Shown here in pieces: positions 35,213 to 43,341 of a DNA stretch of 64,000 nucleotides. The stretch's first letter is position 1. Each line of letters begins with the position of its first letter. Location: the NCBI RefSeq assembly GCF_000760695.4, contig NZ_JHEG04000001.1, positions 4,670,895-4,734,894 on the forward strand, written 5' to 3'. Under the pieces are notes generated by a model, which worked only from the letters and a program-made list of their open reading frames with translations, was not told the origin of the DNA and made no database searches. The DNA comes from Tolypothrix bouteillei VB521301. GTDB lineage: Bacteria; Cyanobacteriota; Cyanobacteriia; Cyanobacteriales; Nostocaceae. Position numbers and translations under genes: made by a program.

Positions 35213-35632
35213 TTTTAATATCTGTAAAACTTTCAGCAACGCTTACCTTTGTAGAAACGGTTGCATTGTTTGAATTGGTTGAATAAATGGTTGAATTTGT
35301 AAAACTTATTTAATAAATTCCATAACATAAAAATAATTTAATACCGTCGCCTGTCATGACTCATACCATTTGGCGTCGCTCGCAAGTGACGTAAATTCTG
35401 TAGAGACACATTGTTGGAAGTGTCTCTACACCCTCAAATTGTGTCATCCTTTTCATCAGCAGCAGACTGGTGCTACATCTCAGTTGGCGAGCCTGCTTTT
35501 ACCTTCTAAAAAAAGTTTTTAGCGATCGCAGCATACCCTGCATAAATCAAATCGGTCAGACATATGAACCGGTAGGAGCAAGAAAAACAAAAATTGCTCT
35601 CATAAAAATTCACTACCTACCGGGAGAGATCG
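35213..35632. other. Intergenic region before the GFADF peptide gene
   Basis: Holds the palindromic repeat at 35399-35430 and a HIP1 site near 35524. An overlapping frame at 35470-35652 is not convincing. The promoter of the peptide gene must lie here. Confidence 0.45.
35399..35430. repeat. Inverted repeat TGTAGAGACAC / GTGTCTCTACA
   Basis: 11-bp perfect stem with a 10-base loop, a class of repeat (TAGAGAC) very common in Nostocales intergenic regions. Confidence 0.75.
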
Positions 35633-35989
35633 ATGATTTTTTTACGTTCTAAATCTAGCCATTTTGCTTTGTTGGTGAGCTTGACTTTAGCAAGTTCGAT
35701 TATTAGCACTGTTGCTAGGGCAGAGTCAAATCCTTTTATTTCCAAAAACACCGTAAGTCAACCTAGCATTCAGAAAATTAACAATCCTATTATCCGCGAT
35801 AAAATTGATATTTTTACTCCAGGCAAAATCAATGGTGCCGATCAATTTAAAGAAGGATTTGCCGACTTTAAAGAAAAACCAGGTTTTGCTGATTTTACCA
35901 AACCTGTTGATAAATCGAGCATTGCAGACCCATCTATTATACAGCGTCCGTCCGCAGTTGATACATTCAAACAAATTCAAACTCGTTAA
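35633..35989 (+). CDS. Candidate RiPP precursor with signal peptide and two GFADF repeats
   Basis: This 118-residue protein has a Sec-like N-terminus (residues 1-30, hydrophobic LLVSLTLASSIISTV then ARA^ES) and a polar remainder. GFADF occurs twice, at 75-79 and 84-88, within KEGFADFKEKPGFADFTKP. An aromatic-X-Asp triplet is the kind of site crosslinked by three-residue cyclophane-forming radical SAM enzymes, and a radical SAM/SPASM gene follows 101 bp later. GGGAGAG precedes the ATG. Leaders resembling signal peptides are known for GRRM-type precursors. Precursor status is an inference from gene context and motif. Confidence 0.6.
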   Translation: MIFLRSKSSHFALLVSLTLASSIISTVARAESNPFISKNTVSQPSIQKINNPIIRDKIDIFTPGKINGADQFKEGFADFKEKPGFADFTKPVDKSSIADPSIIQRPSAVDTFKQIQTR

Positions 35990-36041
35990 GTTTGAATATT
36001 TTTCAAGGTAATTCTAATTTCAGTCAGACTTAGTTAACTTT

Positions 36042-36070
36042 GTAAAGACGTTTTGGCAAAACGTCTTTAC
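36042..36070 (+). terminator. Strong hairpin between peptide gene and radical SAM gene (attenuator-like)
   Basis: GTAAAGACGTTTT/AAAACGTCTTTAC, a 13-bp perfect stem with loop GGC. No long T-run follows, so it may be a processing/stability hairpin or partial attenuator rather than a full terminator. Confidence 0.55.
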
Positions 36071-36090
36071 CTTACTCATAGGTAATTATC

Positions 36091-37275
36091 ATGATACAGG
36101 AAACAAAAAAAGTTCAATTTGTTGTCAAAACATCCAAACATTGTAACCTGAGATGTCGCTACTGTTATGAATACGCAGAGTTAGCCAACAAACAAGCGAT
36201 CGCACTAGCTCAAATACAGCAAATGTTTACCAATATTGCTAGTTACTATCAACATTTAGATTTTGATATTGAAATTGAGTTTGTCTGGCATGGTGGAGAA
36301 CCATTACTACAAAAACCTGATTTTTACTGGCAAGTGTTCGAGCTACAAAAACAGATATTTCAGTTTGACAATATTCGAGTTAGAAATGGCGTACAAACAA
36401 ATTTGACATTATTAGACTCACAACGCATAAAACTTTTAAAAGAAGGATTCGATGGTGTAGGAGTTTCAATAGATCTATTTGGAGGATTGCGAGTTTACCA
36501 AACAGGTATTGAATCCCAAAATAAGGTTTTAGAAAACATAGATAAACTGACAAATGCCGGGATTGATTTTGGTTGTATCAGCGTCCTCACCAAGCAAAAC
36601 TTAGAGTTTATTCCAGAAATATACAATTTTTATCGACAAATGAATCTATCTGCAAGAATATTACCTTTATTTAAAGGTTCATTTGAAAATCAACATCAAG
36701 GTTTTGAGATTACTGCATATGAAGTCTTAGAAGCTTATAAAAAACTAGTAGATTTATGGCTAGCAGATGAAAAATTGGTTTGGATATCTCCAATTTATGA
36801 AGCAATTAAGCAGGTAGTTCATCACTACACGCCCAATGCTCCAACAAGTTTCTATGATAAAGGTGAATGGGAGTCAATTTATATTGTTGATGTTGATGGA
36901 GAAGTCTACAGCTATGCAGATGCTTACTTAATAAGCCATACGCACGGAAATATCTTTAATCAACCCCTCGGCGCATTAATTAAGAGTTCTCAGCACCACA
37001 AAATAGTTATCGAAGCAGAAGAAAGACTTCAAGAAACTTGCAGTCAATGTAAATTTTTCGGTAGTTGTAGCGGTTATCCAATCGCCGAAGGAAATCGACA
37101 ATATAATGAGATGAATTCAGACGGTTCGATTAAGTGTATTGTTGATAAAGGAATTCGACAATATATTGAGTATCGTCTGTTTGAAATGGGAATTATCGAT
37201 CTAGATAGAGGATATGTAAAATTGGAACGATTGGATCTCAATCGCCAAAGTTCGCCCAGTTTAGCTTATATTTAG
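36091..37275 (+). CDS. Radical SAM/SPASM peptide maturase
   Basis: This 394-residue enzyme has the CxxxCxxC cluster motif C18-C22-C25 in KHCNLRCRYCYEY, a TIM-barrel with EFVWHGGEPLL and NGVQTNLTLL, and a C-terminal SPASM region with C317, C320, C326 and C349 for auxiliary iron-sulfur clusters. The layout matches the RiPP maturases that install C-C crosslinks (such as GrrM- and cyclophane-type enzymes). It follows the GFADF peptide gene, its likely substrate. A short extra tail (about 373-394) is Leu/Asn/Ser-rich. No transporter or protease gene is adjacent. Confidence 0.85.
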   Translation: MIQETKKVQFVVKTSKHCNLRCRYCYEYAELANKQAIALAQIQQMFTNIASYYQHLDFDIEIEFVWHGGEPLLQKPDFYWQVFELQKQIFQFDNIRVRNGVQTNLTLLDSQRIKLLKEGFDGVGVSIDLFGGLRVYQTGIESQNKVLENIDKLTNAGIDFGCISVLTKQNLEFIPEIYNFYRQMNLSARILPLFKGSFENQHQGFEITAYEVLEAYKKLVDLWLADEKLVWISPIYEAIKQVVHHYTPNAPTSFYDKGEWESIYIVDVDGEVYSYADAYLISHTHGNIFNQPLGALIKSSQHHKIVIEAEERLQETCSQCKFFGSCSGYPIAEGNRQYNEMNSDGSIKCIVDKGIRQYIEYRLFEMGIIDLDRGYVKLERLDLNRQSSPSLAYI

Positions 37276-37364
37276 ATGTTTAGCATTGTCAACTTGAATG
37301 TATTTTCCTATTAAAAGTTGCCTTTTTCAAGATATACTAGCGCCATATTTCGAGGAGTGCAACT

Positions 37365-38531
37365 ATGGTGAGCCAGCGTTTGGGCAAACTGTGGTCGTTT
37401 GGCTTTATCAGTTTGTGTTTCTGCTTGGGTATTAGTATAGGATTATTCATTCGCTTTGGACAGTTACAGCGATCGCAAGCTGCAACTACATCCACAGATA
37501 CATTGCCAGTTCCTTTCTCTGTACCCGAATTTCCAACCTCAGATACCATAACAATCCAAGCAGTTGGAGACATTATTCCAGGAACAAACTATCCTAACTA
37601 CAGGTTACCAAGCGATCGCAACCAACTGCTGCCACAATCTGTACGAGCGTATTTGCAAAGAGCAGACATTTTATTTGGTAACTTTGAAACTAGCTTAACC
37701 AACTACCCCTACAGCGCCAAAGACATCAGCCGGGGACAAGTATTTGCCTTTCGTTCCCCACCCTCCTACGCTCAACTGTTTGCTGATGTTGGATTTGATG
37801 TTATGAACATAGCCAACAATCATGCACGAGATTTTGGTTTCATAGGGTTCCGAGACACAGTCAAGCACCTTAAAGAGGTTGGCATAGACACATTAGGACA
37901 TAAAAATCAAATTCTTGTATTAGAACTTGATAATATTCGAGTGGCAATGATTGGGTTTGCTCCCTACGAACATTACAATTCCATTCACGACCTAGATACA
38001 GCCAAAGCACTCGTAGAAGAAGCTAAAAGAAATGCCAACATAGTCATTGTGTCAATGCATGCAGGAGCCGAGGGCACCAGTGCATTAAACGTCAAAAACA
38101 AAACCGAGTATTTCTATGGAGAAAATCGAGGAAATTCCATCAAGTTTGCGAGAACAATGATTGATGCAGGAGCAGATTTAGTTCTCGGACACGGTCCCCA
38201 CGTTCCGCGAGCAATGGAAATCTATAATGATAAACTCATTGCATACTCTTTAGGAAATTTTTTGGGATATCGAACGCTATCCACAGTAGCCCAAACAGGG
38301 TACTCAATGATTTTAGAAGTTAAGCTTAATTCTCAGGGAAATTTGGTAGGAAGTAAAATTATCCCCGTTCGTTTAGATCGGCAAGGAATTCCCCGCATCG
38401 ATCAACGCTTCCATACAGTAGGACTTTTACGTCATTTAATTAGTAAAGATTTTCCCAACCAACAAGTCAAAATTAATAAGAAAGGCGAAATTGTTTTAGA
38501 AGATAGCAATTTAGTTGCCGAAAAAGAATAA
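37365..38531 (+). CDS. CapA family (poly-gamma-glutamate capsule biosynthesis-like) metallophosphatase-fold protein
   Basis: This 388-residue protein has an N-terminal membrane anchor (about 13-30), then the PGA_cap pattern: AVGDIIPG, LFGNFETSLT, ANNHARDFG, VSMHAGAEG and VLGHGPHVPRAMEIYNDKLIAYSLGNF. Members bind metal in a calcineurin-like fold. In Bacillus CapA helps transport poly-gamma-glutamate; in cyanobacteria its target is unknown. GAGGAG precedes the ATG. No capBC partners are next to it. Confidence 0.88.
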   Translation: MVSQRLGKLWSFGFISLCFCLGISIGLFIRFGQLQRSQAATTSTDTLPVPFSVPEFPTSDTITIQAVGDIIPGTNYPNYRLPSDRNQLLPQSVRAYLQRADILFGNFETSLTNYPYSAKDISRGQVFAFRSPPSYAQLFADVGFDVMNIANNHARDFGFIGFRDTVKHLKEVGIDTLGHKNQILVLELDNIRVAMIGFAPYEHYNSIHDLDTAKALVEEAKRNANIVIVSMHAGAEGTSALNVKNKTEYFYGENRGNSIKFARTMIDAGADLVLGHGPHVPRAMEIYNDKLIAYSLGNFLGYRTLSTVAQTGYSMILEVKLNSQGNLVGSKIIPVRLDRQGIPRIDQRFHTVGLLRHLISKDFPNQQVKINKKGEIVLEDSNLVAEKE

Positions 38532-38595
38532 ATTGGTTGAAAATCGGACAGGCGAGAACGCCCATCCCACATCCCTAGGTTCCTTGTTTTCTCGC

Positions 38596-38614
38596 TCCCA
38601 GGTTCTACCTGGGA
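38596..38614. repeat. Palindromic intergenic repeat (TCCCAGGT / ACCTGGGA)
   Basis: Same family as the repeat at 424-444, followed by ATGCACATTT and a second short inversion (GAGGCTCTGCCTC). Lies between convergent capA-like and larE genes. Confidence 0.65.
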
Positions 38615-38670
38615 ATGCACATTTCGAGGCTCTGCCTCAACTTCGTGTCAGGCGTGGGGCTTCTGACCGA

Positions 38671-39495
38671 TTATGCCCGTTGTACAATCTCTCGATTTAA
38701 AACCTGATTGAGCTTTCCACTGCGAAAACCTTCCAAATCAAGAGTAACGAATAGAAAACCAAATCCCTGAAAAGTAGAAACGAGTGACTGCAAATCTGTC
38801 TTAGCGACAAAGTCTTTAATTTCTTCTGGTGGCAATTCTATCCGTGCTATATCTCCTTGAGATCGAACTCGCAAGCTGTTGTAACCTAGCTTTCTTAAAT
38901 ATATTTCTGCCCTCCCGACTCGTTGCAGCTTGGCTACAGTGATCTCTTCACCGTAGGGAAAGCGAGAACTAAGACAAGGTTGTGCGGGTTTATCCCACCA
39001 AGGTAAACCAAGTTCTTGGGAAAGTTGCCGCACTTGGGCTTTTGTCATACCAACTTCTGCTAGAGGAGAACGTGCGCCTCTTTCCTTTGCAGCCTGAATT
39101 CCCGGACGGTAATCACGTAAATCATCAGCATTCACACCATCTACCACATAAGGATATCCCAATGCAGTCGCAAGGGGCTTGAGTGTATCGTGCAGTTCGC
39201 TTTTACAAAAATAGCATCGGTTAATTGGGTTAGAAGTATAGTCGGGATTTTCCATTTCGCGTGTTTGAACAATTCTATGACTAATCCCAATAGTTGCCGC
39301 TTGAATTTTAGCGTCCTCCAACTCCTCCGGTAACAGCGAAGGGGAAACTGCTGTGACAGCTAAAGCACGTTCACCCAAAACATCACACGCAACCTTAGCG
39401 ACCAAAGTACTATCAACCCCCCCAGAGTAGGCAATTAATGCCTTATCCATCTCTAGAAAGATGCTTTTTAGTGTTTCAAGTTTTTCTGCAAGCAT
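38671..39495 (-). CDS. larE: LarE-type ATP-dependent sacrificial sulfur transferase
   Basis: A protein of 274 residues from ATG 39495; the longer frame to 39615 adds 40 residues unlike the family. PP-loop SGGVDS (24-29), NRCYFCKSEL (about 92-101), and PCLSSRFPYG with C174, corresponding to the sulfur-donating cysteine of LarE. LarE sulfurates the pyridinium cofactor for nickel-pincer enzymes such as lactate racemase. larB/larC are not in the window, so the partner gene must be elsewhere or another sulfuration role applies. Confidence 0.87.
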   Translation of the reverse strand: MLAEKLETLKSIFLEMDKALIAYSGGVDSTLVAKVACDVLGERALAVTAVSPSLLPEELEDAKIQAATIGISHRIVQTREMENPDYTSNPINRCYFCKSELHDTLKPLATALGYPYVVDGVNADDLRDYRPGIQAAKERGARSPLAEVGMTKAQVRQLSQELGLPWWDKPAQPCLSSRFPYGEEITVAKLQRVGRAEIYLRKLGYNSLRVRSQGDIARIELPPEEIKDFVAKTDLQSLVSTFQGFGFLFVTLDLEGFRSGKLNQVLNREIVQRA

Positions 39496-39730
39496 TTTAG
39501 TCAACAACCCCCATAGTAGCACCCAATCAATTTCATTGTAGAAGGGTATCGAAGGGAATGAGAGGTCAGGTGGATACCGACCACAAATATTGCGCGGTGG
39601 GTGGTGCCAACCCAATAAAAATCAATAATTTTAGATAGCCAAAGGGAGTAGTTATCTCCGCTTTTGCACAAATCAGGTAATATTCTCTAGATACTCCGAA
39701 TCAGTAGTTGGAGGAGTTTGTGACAAAATT

Positions 39731-40600
39731 ATGAATTTACAATTTGCTCAATTGATTGTTAATGGTATTGCTGTGGGAAGTATTATTGCTTTAGCAGCAG
39801 TTGGACTAACGCTAACTCTGGGAATTTTACGGTTATCTAACTTTGCTCATGGTGATTTTTTGACTTTAGGAGCTTACTTAACATTTGTACTGAATACATT
39901 ATTTAAGCTGAATATTTGGTTATCTATGGTAATAGCAGCAATTGGTACAGTTGCTGCAATGCTTTTAGCGGAAAAGCTGCTGTGGTCGAGAATGCGCTCT
40001 ATCCGTGCGAGTTCTACAACATTCATTATTATTTCCATTGGGTTAGCATTATTTATCCGCAATGGTATTATCTTTATCTGGGGCGGAAGTAACAAAAATT
40101 ACGATTTGCCTGTTAGTTCTGCTATGGATGTTGGTGGTTTAAAAATACCCCCCAATCAACTGTTGGTTTTTGTTTTGGCTATAGTGGTTATTTTGGTGTT
40201 GCACTACGTTCTGCAAAATACCAAAATTGGTAAAGCAATGCGAGCAGTTGCTGACGATTTAGACTTAGCTAGGGTCTCTGGTATTAATGTTGACCAAGTG
40301 ATTCTGTGGACTTGGACGATCGCTGGTAGCCTAACATCTCTCGGTGGTAGTATGTACGGCTTAATTACAGCCGTGCGTCCAAATATGGGGTGGTTTTTAA
40401 TCTTACCCTTATTTGCAGCGGTTATTTTAGGAGGTATTGGCAATCCTTATGGTGCGATCGCAGCTGCTTTTATCATCGGTATTGCTCAAGAAGCTAGCAC
40501 GCCTCTACTTGGTTCTCAGTACAAACAAGGTGTCGCATTATTTATCATGATTTTGGTGCTGCTTGTTCGTCCCAAAGGATTATTCAAAGGAACGATATAA
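39731..40600 (+). CDS. Branched-chain amino acid ABC transporter permease, LivH type
   Basis: This 289-residue protein has about eight hydrophobic helices with GIAVGSIIALAAVGLTLTLGILRLSNFAHGDF at the start (LivH hallmark with NFAHG), and AVADDLDLARVSGINVDQV, the cytoplasmic coupling segment to the ATPase. Other transporter genes (binding protein, second permease, ATPases) are not in the window, so in Nostoc-type neutral amino acid (Nat) systems it could be natD; this symbol is not asserted. Followed by a strong inverted repeat. Confidence 0.87.
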   Translation: MNLQFAQLIVNGIAVGSIIALAAVGLTLTLGILRLSNFAHGDFLTLGAYLTFVLNTLFKLNIWLSMVIAAIGTVAAMLLAEKLLWSRMRSIRASSTTFIIISIGLALFIRNGIIFIWGGSNKNYDLPVSSAMDVGGLKIPPNQLLVFVLAIVVILVLHYVLQNTKIGKAMRAVADDLDLARVSGINVDQVILWTWTIAGSLTSLGGSMYGLITAVRPNMGWFLILPLFAAVILGGIGNPYGAIAAAFIIGIAQEASTPLLGSQYKQGVALFIMILVLLVRPKGLFKGTI

Positions 40601-40674
40601 AAGGGATTGGAGATTGGAGATTGTAAATGAGCTAATCAATACCCAATTGCTCATCCCCAATTTCCAATCCCTTT
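40600..40674. terminator. Bidirectional hairpin between the permease gene and psaX
   Basis: AAAGGGATTGGAGATTGG is inverse to CCAATTTCCAATCCCTTT, about 37 bases apart, between convergent genes (both end here). A related repeat lies near 30697-30770. Confidence 0.6.
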
Positions 40675-40690
40675 CATCTACTTGAACGTC

Positions 40691-40837
40691 TTACACTAGA
40701 ATATGAAAATAAAAGGCAGCGACAAGAAAGTTAATTGCTAACAGTAGTACAGCCCAACCTGTGCGGAAGGGGTAAGGCGCTGTAGCTCCAGTTTTAGCAA
40801 CGTCTTCGCCTACTTTTTTCTTACCTTCATTAGCCAT
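40691..40837 (-). CDS. psaX: Photosystem I subunit PsaX
   Basis: A 48-residue protein too short for the usual ORF threshold. The end YPFRTGWAVLLLAINFLVAA then FYFHILV closely matches PsaX of thermophilic cyanobacteria (FRTFWAVLLLAINFLVAAYYF). It is one membrane helix, with a longer Lys/Glu-rich N-terminus (about 1-20). PsaX sits on the outer edge of PSI near PsaB and binds a chlorophyll. AGGAGA lies 10 bases before the ATG. Stop TAA at 40691-40693. Confidence 0.88.
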   Translation of the reverse strand: MANEGKKKVGEDVAKTGATAPYPFRTGWAVLLLAINFLVAAFYFHILV

Positions 40838-40927
40838 CGCATTCTCTCCTAATTTAAAGACTTATTAACAGATACCAAATATCTGTCATATTTAGCAAAA
40901 TTCGTTAGAAATATTTGTCAGACGCTG

Positions 40928-41830
40928 TTAATTGTCTCCCGCATGATAGGAACTGCGAACTAAAGGTCCGGAACGAACATGGCTAAATCCCATATCTTGA
41001 GCGACTTTGCCTAATTCATCAAACTCTTCTGGTGTCCAATACTTTTGTACTGGCAAATGTTCTAAAGACGGACGCATATACTGACCGATAGTTATACGAT
41101 CGCATCCCACTTTACGCAAATCCACCATCGTTTCAATAATTTCCTCTCTCGTTTCCCCGTGTCCTAGCATCAATCCTGATTTTGTAGGAATGATAGGGTC
41201 AATGTCTTTAACCACTTGCAGGACAAAAAGCGAGCGATCGTATTTCGCCCCCCGACGTACTGGTCCTTGTAAACGTCGTACTGTTTCAATGTTGTGATTG
41301 TAACAGGCTGGTTTGGCTTGCACTATTGTCTTGATGCGATCGCGCTGACCTTCCTCACCAGCACCCACACCACCCCAAAAATCTGGTGTCAGTACTTCGA
41401 TTTGAGTTTCTGGGTTCATTTGGCGAATCGTCTCCATCGTCTTCACAAAGTGACCCGCCCCTTGGTCTGGTAAATCGTCACGAGCAACAGAAGTCAGCAC
41501 CACGTAACGCAATTCTAAGAGCTGCACTGCTTCTGCAACCTTTTGAGGTTCCTCCAAGTCAACAGGCATTGGTGCGTGACCTTTATCCACTTGACAAAAA
41601 GCACAAGATCTAGTGCAGGTAGGCCCCATAAGTAAAAAAGTAGCAGTTTGTTGGGCGTAACACTCACCCCGATTCGGGCAGCGTCCTTCTTCGCAAATGG
41701 TGTGAATTTGACGTTGCCTGATAATCCGTTGTACCGTTGAGAGTTCGCTAGCTTTACCAATCGGGCGGCGCAACCATGAAGGCATTGCCATAATTTCAGT
41801 TTTAATTTGAGATGGCTCTAAAGCAGTCAT
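40928..41830 (-). CDS. lipA: Lipoyl synthase
   Basis: This 300-residue radical SAM enzyme inserts two sulfurs into octanoyl groups of lipoyl-dependent proteins. It has both clusters: auxiliary C46, C51 and C57 ([13 protein letters not shown]) and radical SAM C72, C76 and C79 (CTRSCAFC). [10 protein letters not shown] and [14 protein letters not shown] are also typical. It is one gene upstream of psaX on the same strand; no functional link is evident. Confidence 0.96.
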   Translation of the reverse strand: MTALEPSQIKTEIMAMPSWLRRPIGKASELSTVQRIIRQRQIHTICEEGRCPNRGECYAQQTATFLLMGPTCTRSCAFCQVDKGHAPMPVDLEEPQKVAEAVQLLELRYVVLTSVARDDLPDQGAGHFVKTMETIRQMNPETQIEVLTPDFWGGVGAGEEGQRDRIKTIVQAKPACYNHNIETVRRLQGPVRRGAKYDRSLFVLQVVKDIDPIIPTKSGLMLGHGETREEIIETMVDLRKVGCDRITIGQYMRPSLEHLPVQKYWTPEEFDELGKVAQDMGFSHVRSGPLVRSSYHAGDN

Positions 41831-42161
41831 AAATCATTCAAAATTTTGCTAAACGCAGTTGCCTGAGGCGATTTTTGAGAAAAATTGTACCTCTATAGGG
41901 GCGCAAGACCTCCATATTCCTACAATAGGTTACTGATTCATTCGTCGGTAATTTATTTTCAGAAAATCACCTAAGTATTACTTTGCCACAATCACAGAGT
42001 TAAGACCGCTGTTTGTTACGTATGACACTTCAAGTATTGTCACTTCTATCGGAAATTACTCTCCCCCGATCCAGAGATATGTTGGGTATAGTGGGAGAAT
42101 TCTTGACGCCCAAGGGCGCAACTACCATATAAACCTAAAGTTTCTATTAGAGCAAACAGTC
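41831..42161. other. Intergenic region upstream of the response regulator
   Basis: 331 bp without a gene. A short stem near 42050-42100 (TCTCCCCC...GTGGGAGA) and CGCCCAAGGGCG at 42111-42122 may be part of the regulator's leader. Divergent promoters for lipA and the regulator must lie here. Confidence 0.45.
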
Positions 42162-42800
42162 GTGACAAGTAACAAAATTTTAGTTATCGATGACACTACA
42201 GTTGTCAGGGTAAAAGTACGAGAAATGTTACCACCAGGAAACTTCCAAGTTTTGGAAGCAAAAGATGGTGTAGAGGGATTGAATTTAATTCGTCAGGAAA
42301 AACTGAGCCTGATTATGCTAGATTTCCTACTTCCTAAGAAAAATGGCTGGGAAGTGTTTCAAGAGCTCCAAGCCAATAGTGATTTGAGGAAGATTCCTTT
42401 AGTCATCATGTCTGGTCGTAAAGAAGAGGTGACGGAGAAAATCCCCGAACCTTTTGAATATTTTGAGTTTCTTGGAAAACCTTTTGACCAAAAGCAACTC
42501 ATTGGCGCAATCAAGTCCGCCATGACCAAGGCTAAACAACCACGTCCCGAACCAGCCCAGGTAGCAGTCGCAGCCACCTCCAACGGAGTCGCAGCTACCT
42601 CCAATGGAGTCGCAGCTACTTCCAATGGAGTCGCAGCTACTTCTAATGGAACCAGTGCAGTTACCTCTACTGAGTCTGGGTCTTCGGCTGCAGAAATCCA
42701 AGCATTAAATGAAAAAATTGCCAAAATGCAGGCAGAAATTGATGCTTTGAAAAAACAACTCAATCAAGTTGTAACTTTTATCAAACAAAAAGTTAAATAG
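42162..42800 (+). CDS. Response regulator with Ala/Thr/Ser/Asn repeat linker and C-terminal coiled coil
   Basis: This 212-residue protein starts at GTG. A receiver domain (about 4-125) has ILVIDDTTVV, MLDFLLPKKNGWEVF (phospho-Asp near 51), VIMSGRK and FLGKPF. Residues about 136-163 are four tandem VAATSNG units encoded by 21-bp repeats. The end (about 177-212) is a Leu/Glu/Lys coiled coil. There is no output DNA-binding domain. Likely it dimerises through the coil and signals by protein contact. Confidence 0.87.
   Translation: MTSNKILVIDDTTVVRVKVREMLPPGNFQVLEAKDGVEGLNLIRQEKLSLIMLDFLLPKKNGWEVFQELQANSDLRKIPLVIMSGRKEEVTEKIPEPFEYFEFLGKPFDQKQLIGAIKSAMTKAKQPRPEPAQVAVAATSNGVAATSNGVAATSNGVAATSNGTSAVTSTESGSSAAEIQALNEKIAKMQAEIDALKKQLNQVVTFIKQKVK
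42567..42650 (+). repeat. Four in-frame 21-bp tandem repeats encoding VAATSNG
   Basis: Four units of GTCGCAGCTACCTCCAATGG(A) with small synonymous changes, inside the response regulator linker. Confidence 0.95.
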
Positions 42801-43341
42801 CGATCGGTATCGTGAGGATATGTCTCTAACGCTGTACTTAACATAGAGTACGGCGTTTAGATTTTTGTTGACTAACTCACTGGGCTAAAGCCACAGAGAT
42901 TCTTTTCGGACATCATGCATACAGACAAGAGCCTACGGTGGTCAAAGCACCATCTAGACTGTCTTCCCAATTCTCAAACTGGGTTCGAGTTTACTTGAAC
43001 CGTTTGACACTTTTACAGTTTCCTTTCGGGTCGTGTCTGTCAATCACCGCCTTGGAACTACTGAATTCGGTGGTACTTGTGCAAAATTAAATATACATTG
43101 CTGAACGCTATACCCTTGATTTAGCAAAGCCAAGAGTGAAAGATAAATATATAAATTAATGTATATAACTACTGACTGGATCTCAGACCACACAGTCAGT
43201 TAAGTTCTAAGACAGCGGGGTTAATAATTATTAAGTTTTTCAAAAAAACGCAAAAATACTACTTTCGGCTCGTGACATGATACAAAGACTGTGCTTCTGG
43301 GAATACTAAATTAGAAGTATATTATCCAGAGCATAATGTAG
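42801..43341. other. Intergenic region holding an orphan IS-like end
   Basis: 541 bp. The portion 42870-43080 resembles a transposon end (separate entry). The remainder up to the kinase start is AT-rich and lacks genes; the kinase promoter is probably in 43090-43340. Confidence 0.5.
42870..43080 (-). mobile_element. Orphan IS200/IS605-family right-end-like sequence (possible omega-RNA scaffold relic)
   Basis: Read on the minus strand it ends AAGAATCTCTGTGGCTTTAG-CCCAGTGAG, like the ends of IS605-type elements (AGAATCCCCGTGGCTTTAGCC...), preceded by GCATGATGTCCGAAAAG and a GGCGGTGATTGACAGACACG stretch as found after tnpB genes. No TnpB or TnpA frame remains. Judgement is from memory of such ends; a search is needed. 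Confidence 0.4.

Noticed and set aside
42359..42763. 134-codon minus-strand frame across the VAATSNG repeats
   Set aside because: Repeat-driven antisense frame opposite a certain response regulator.
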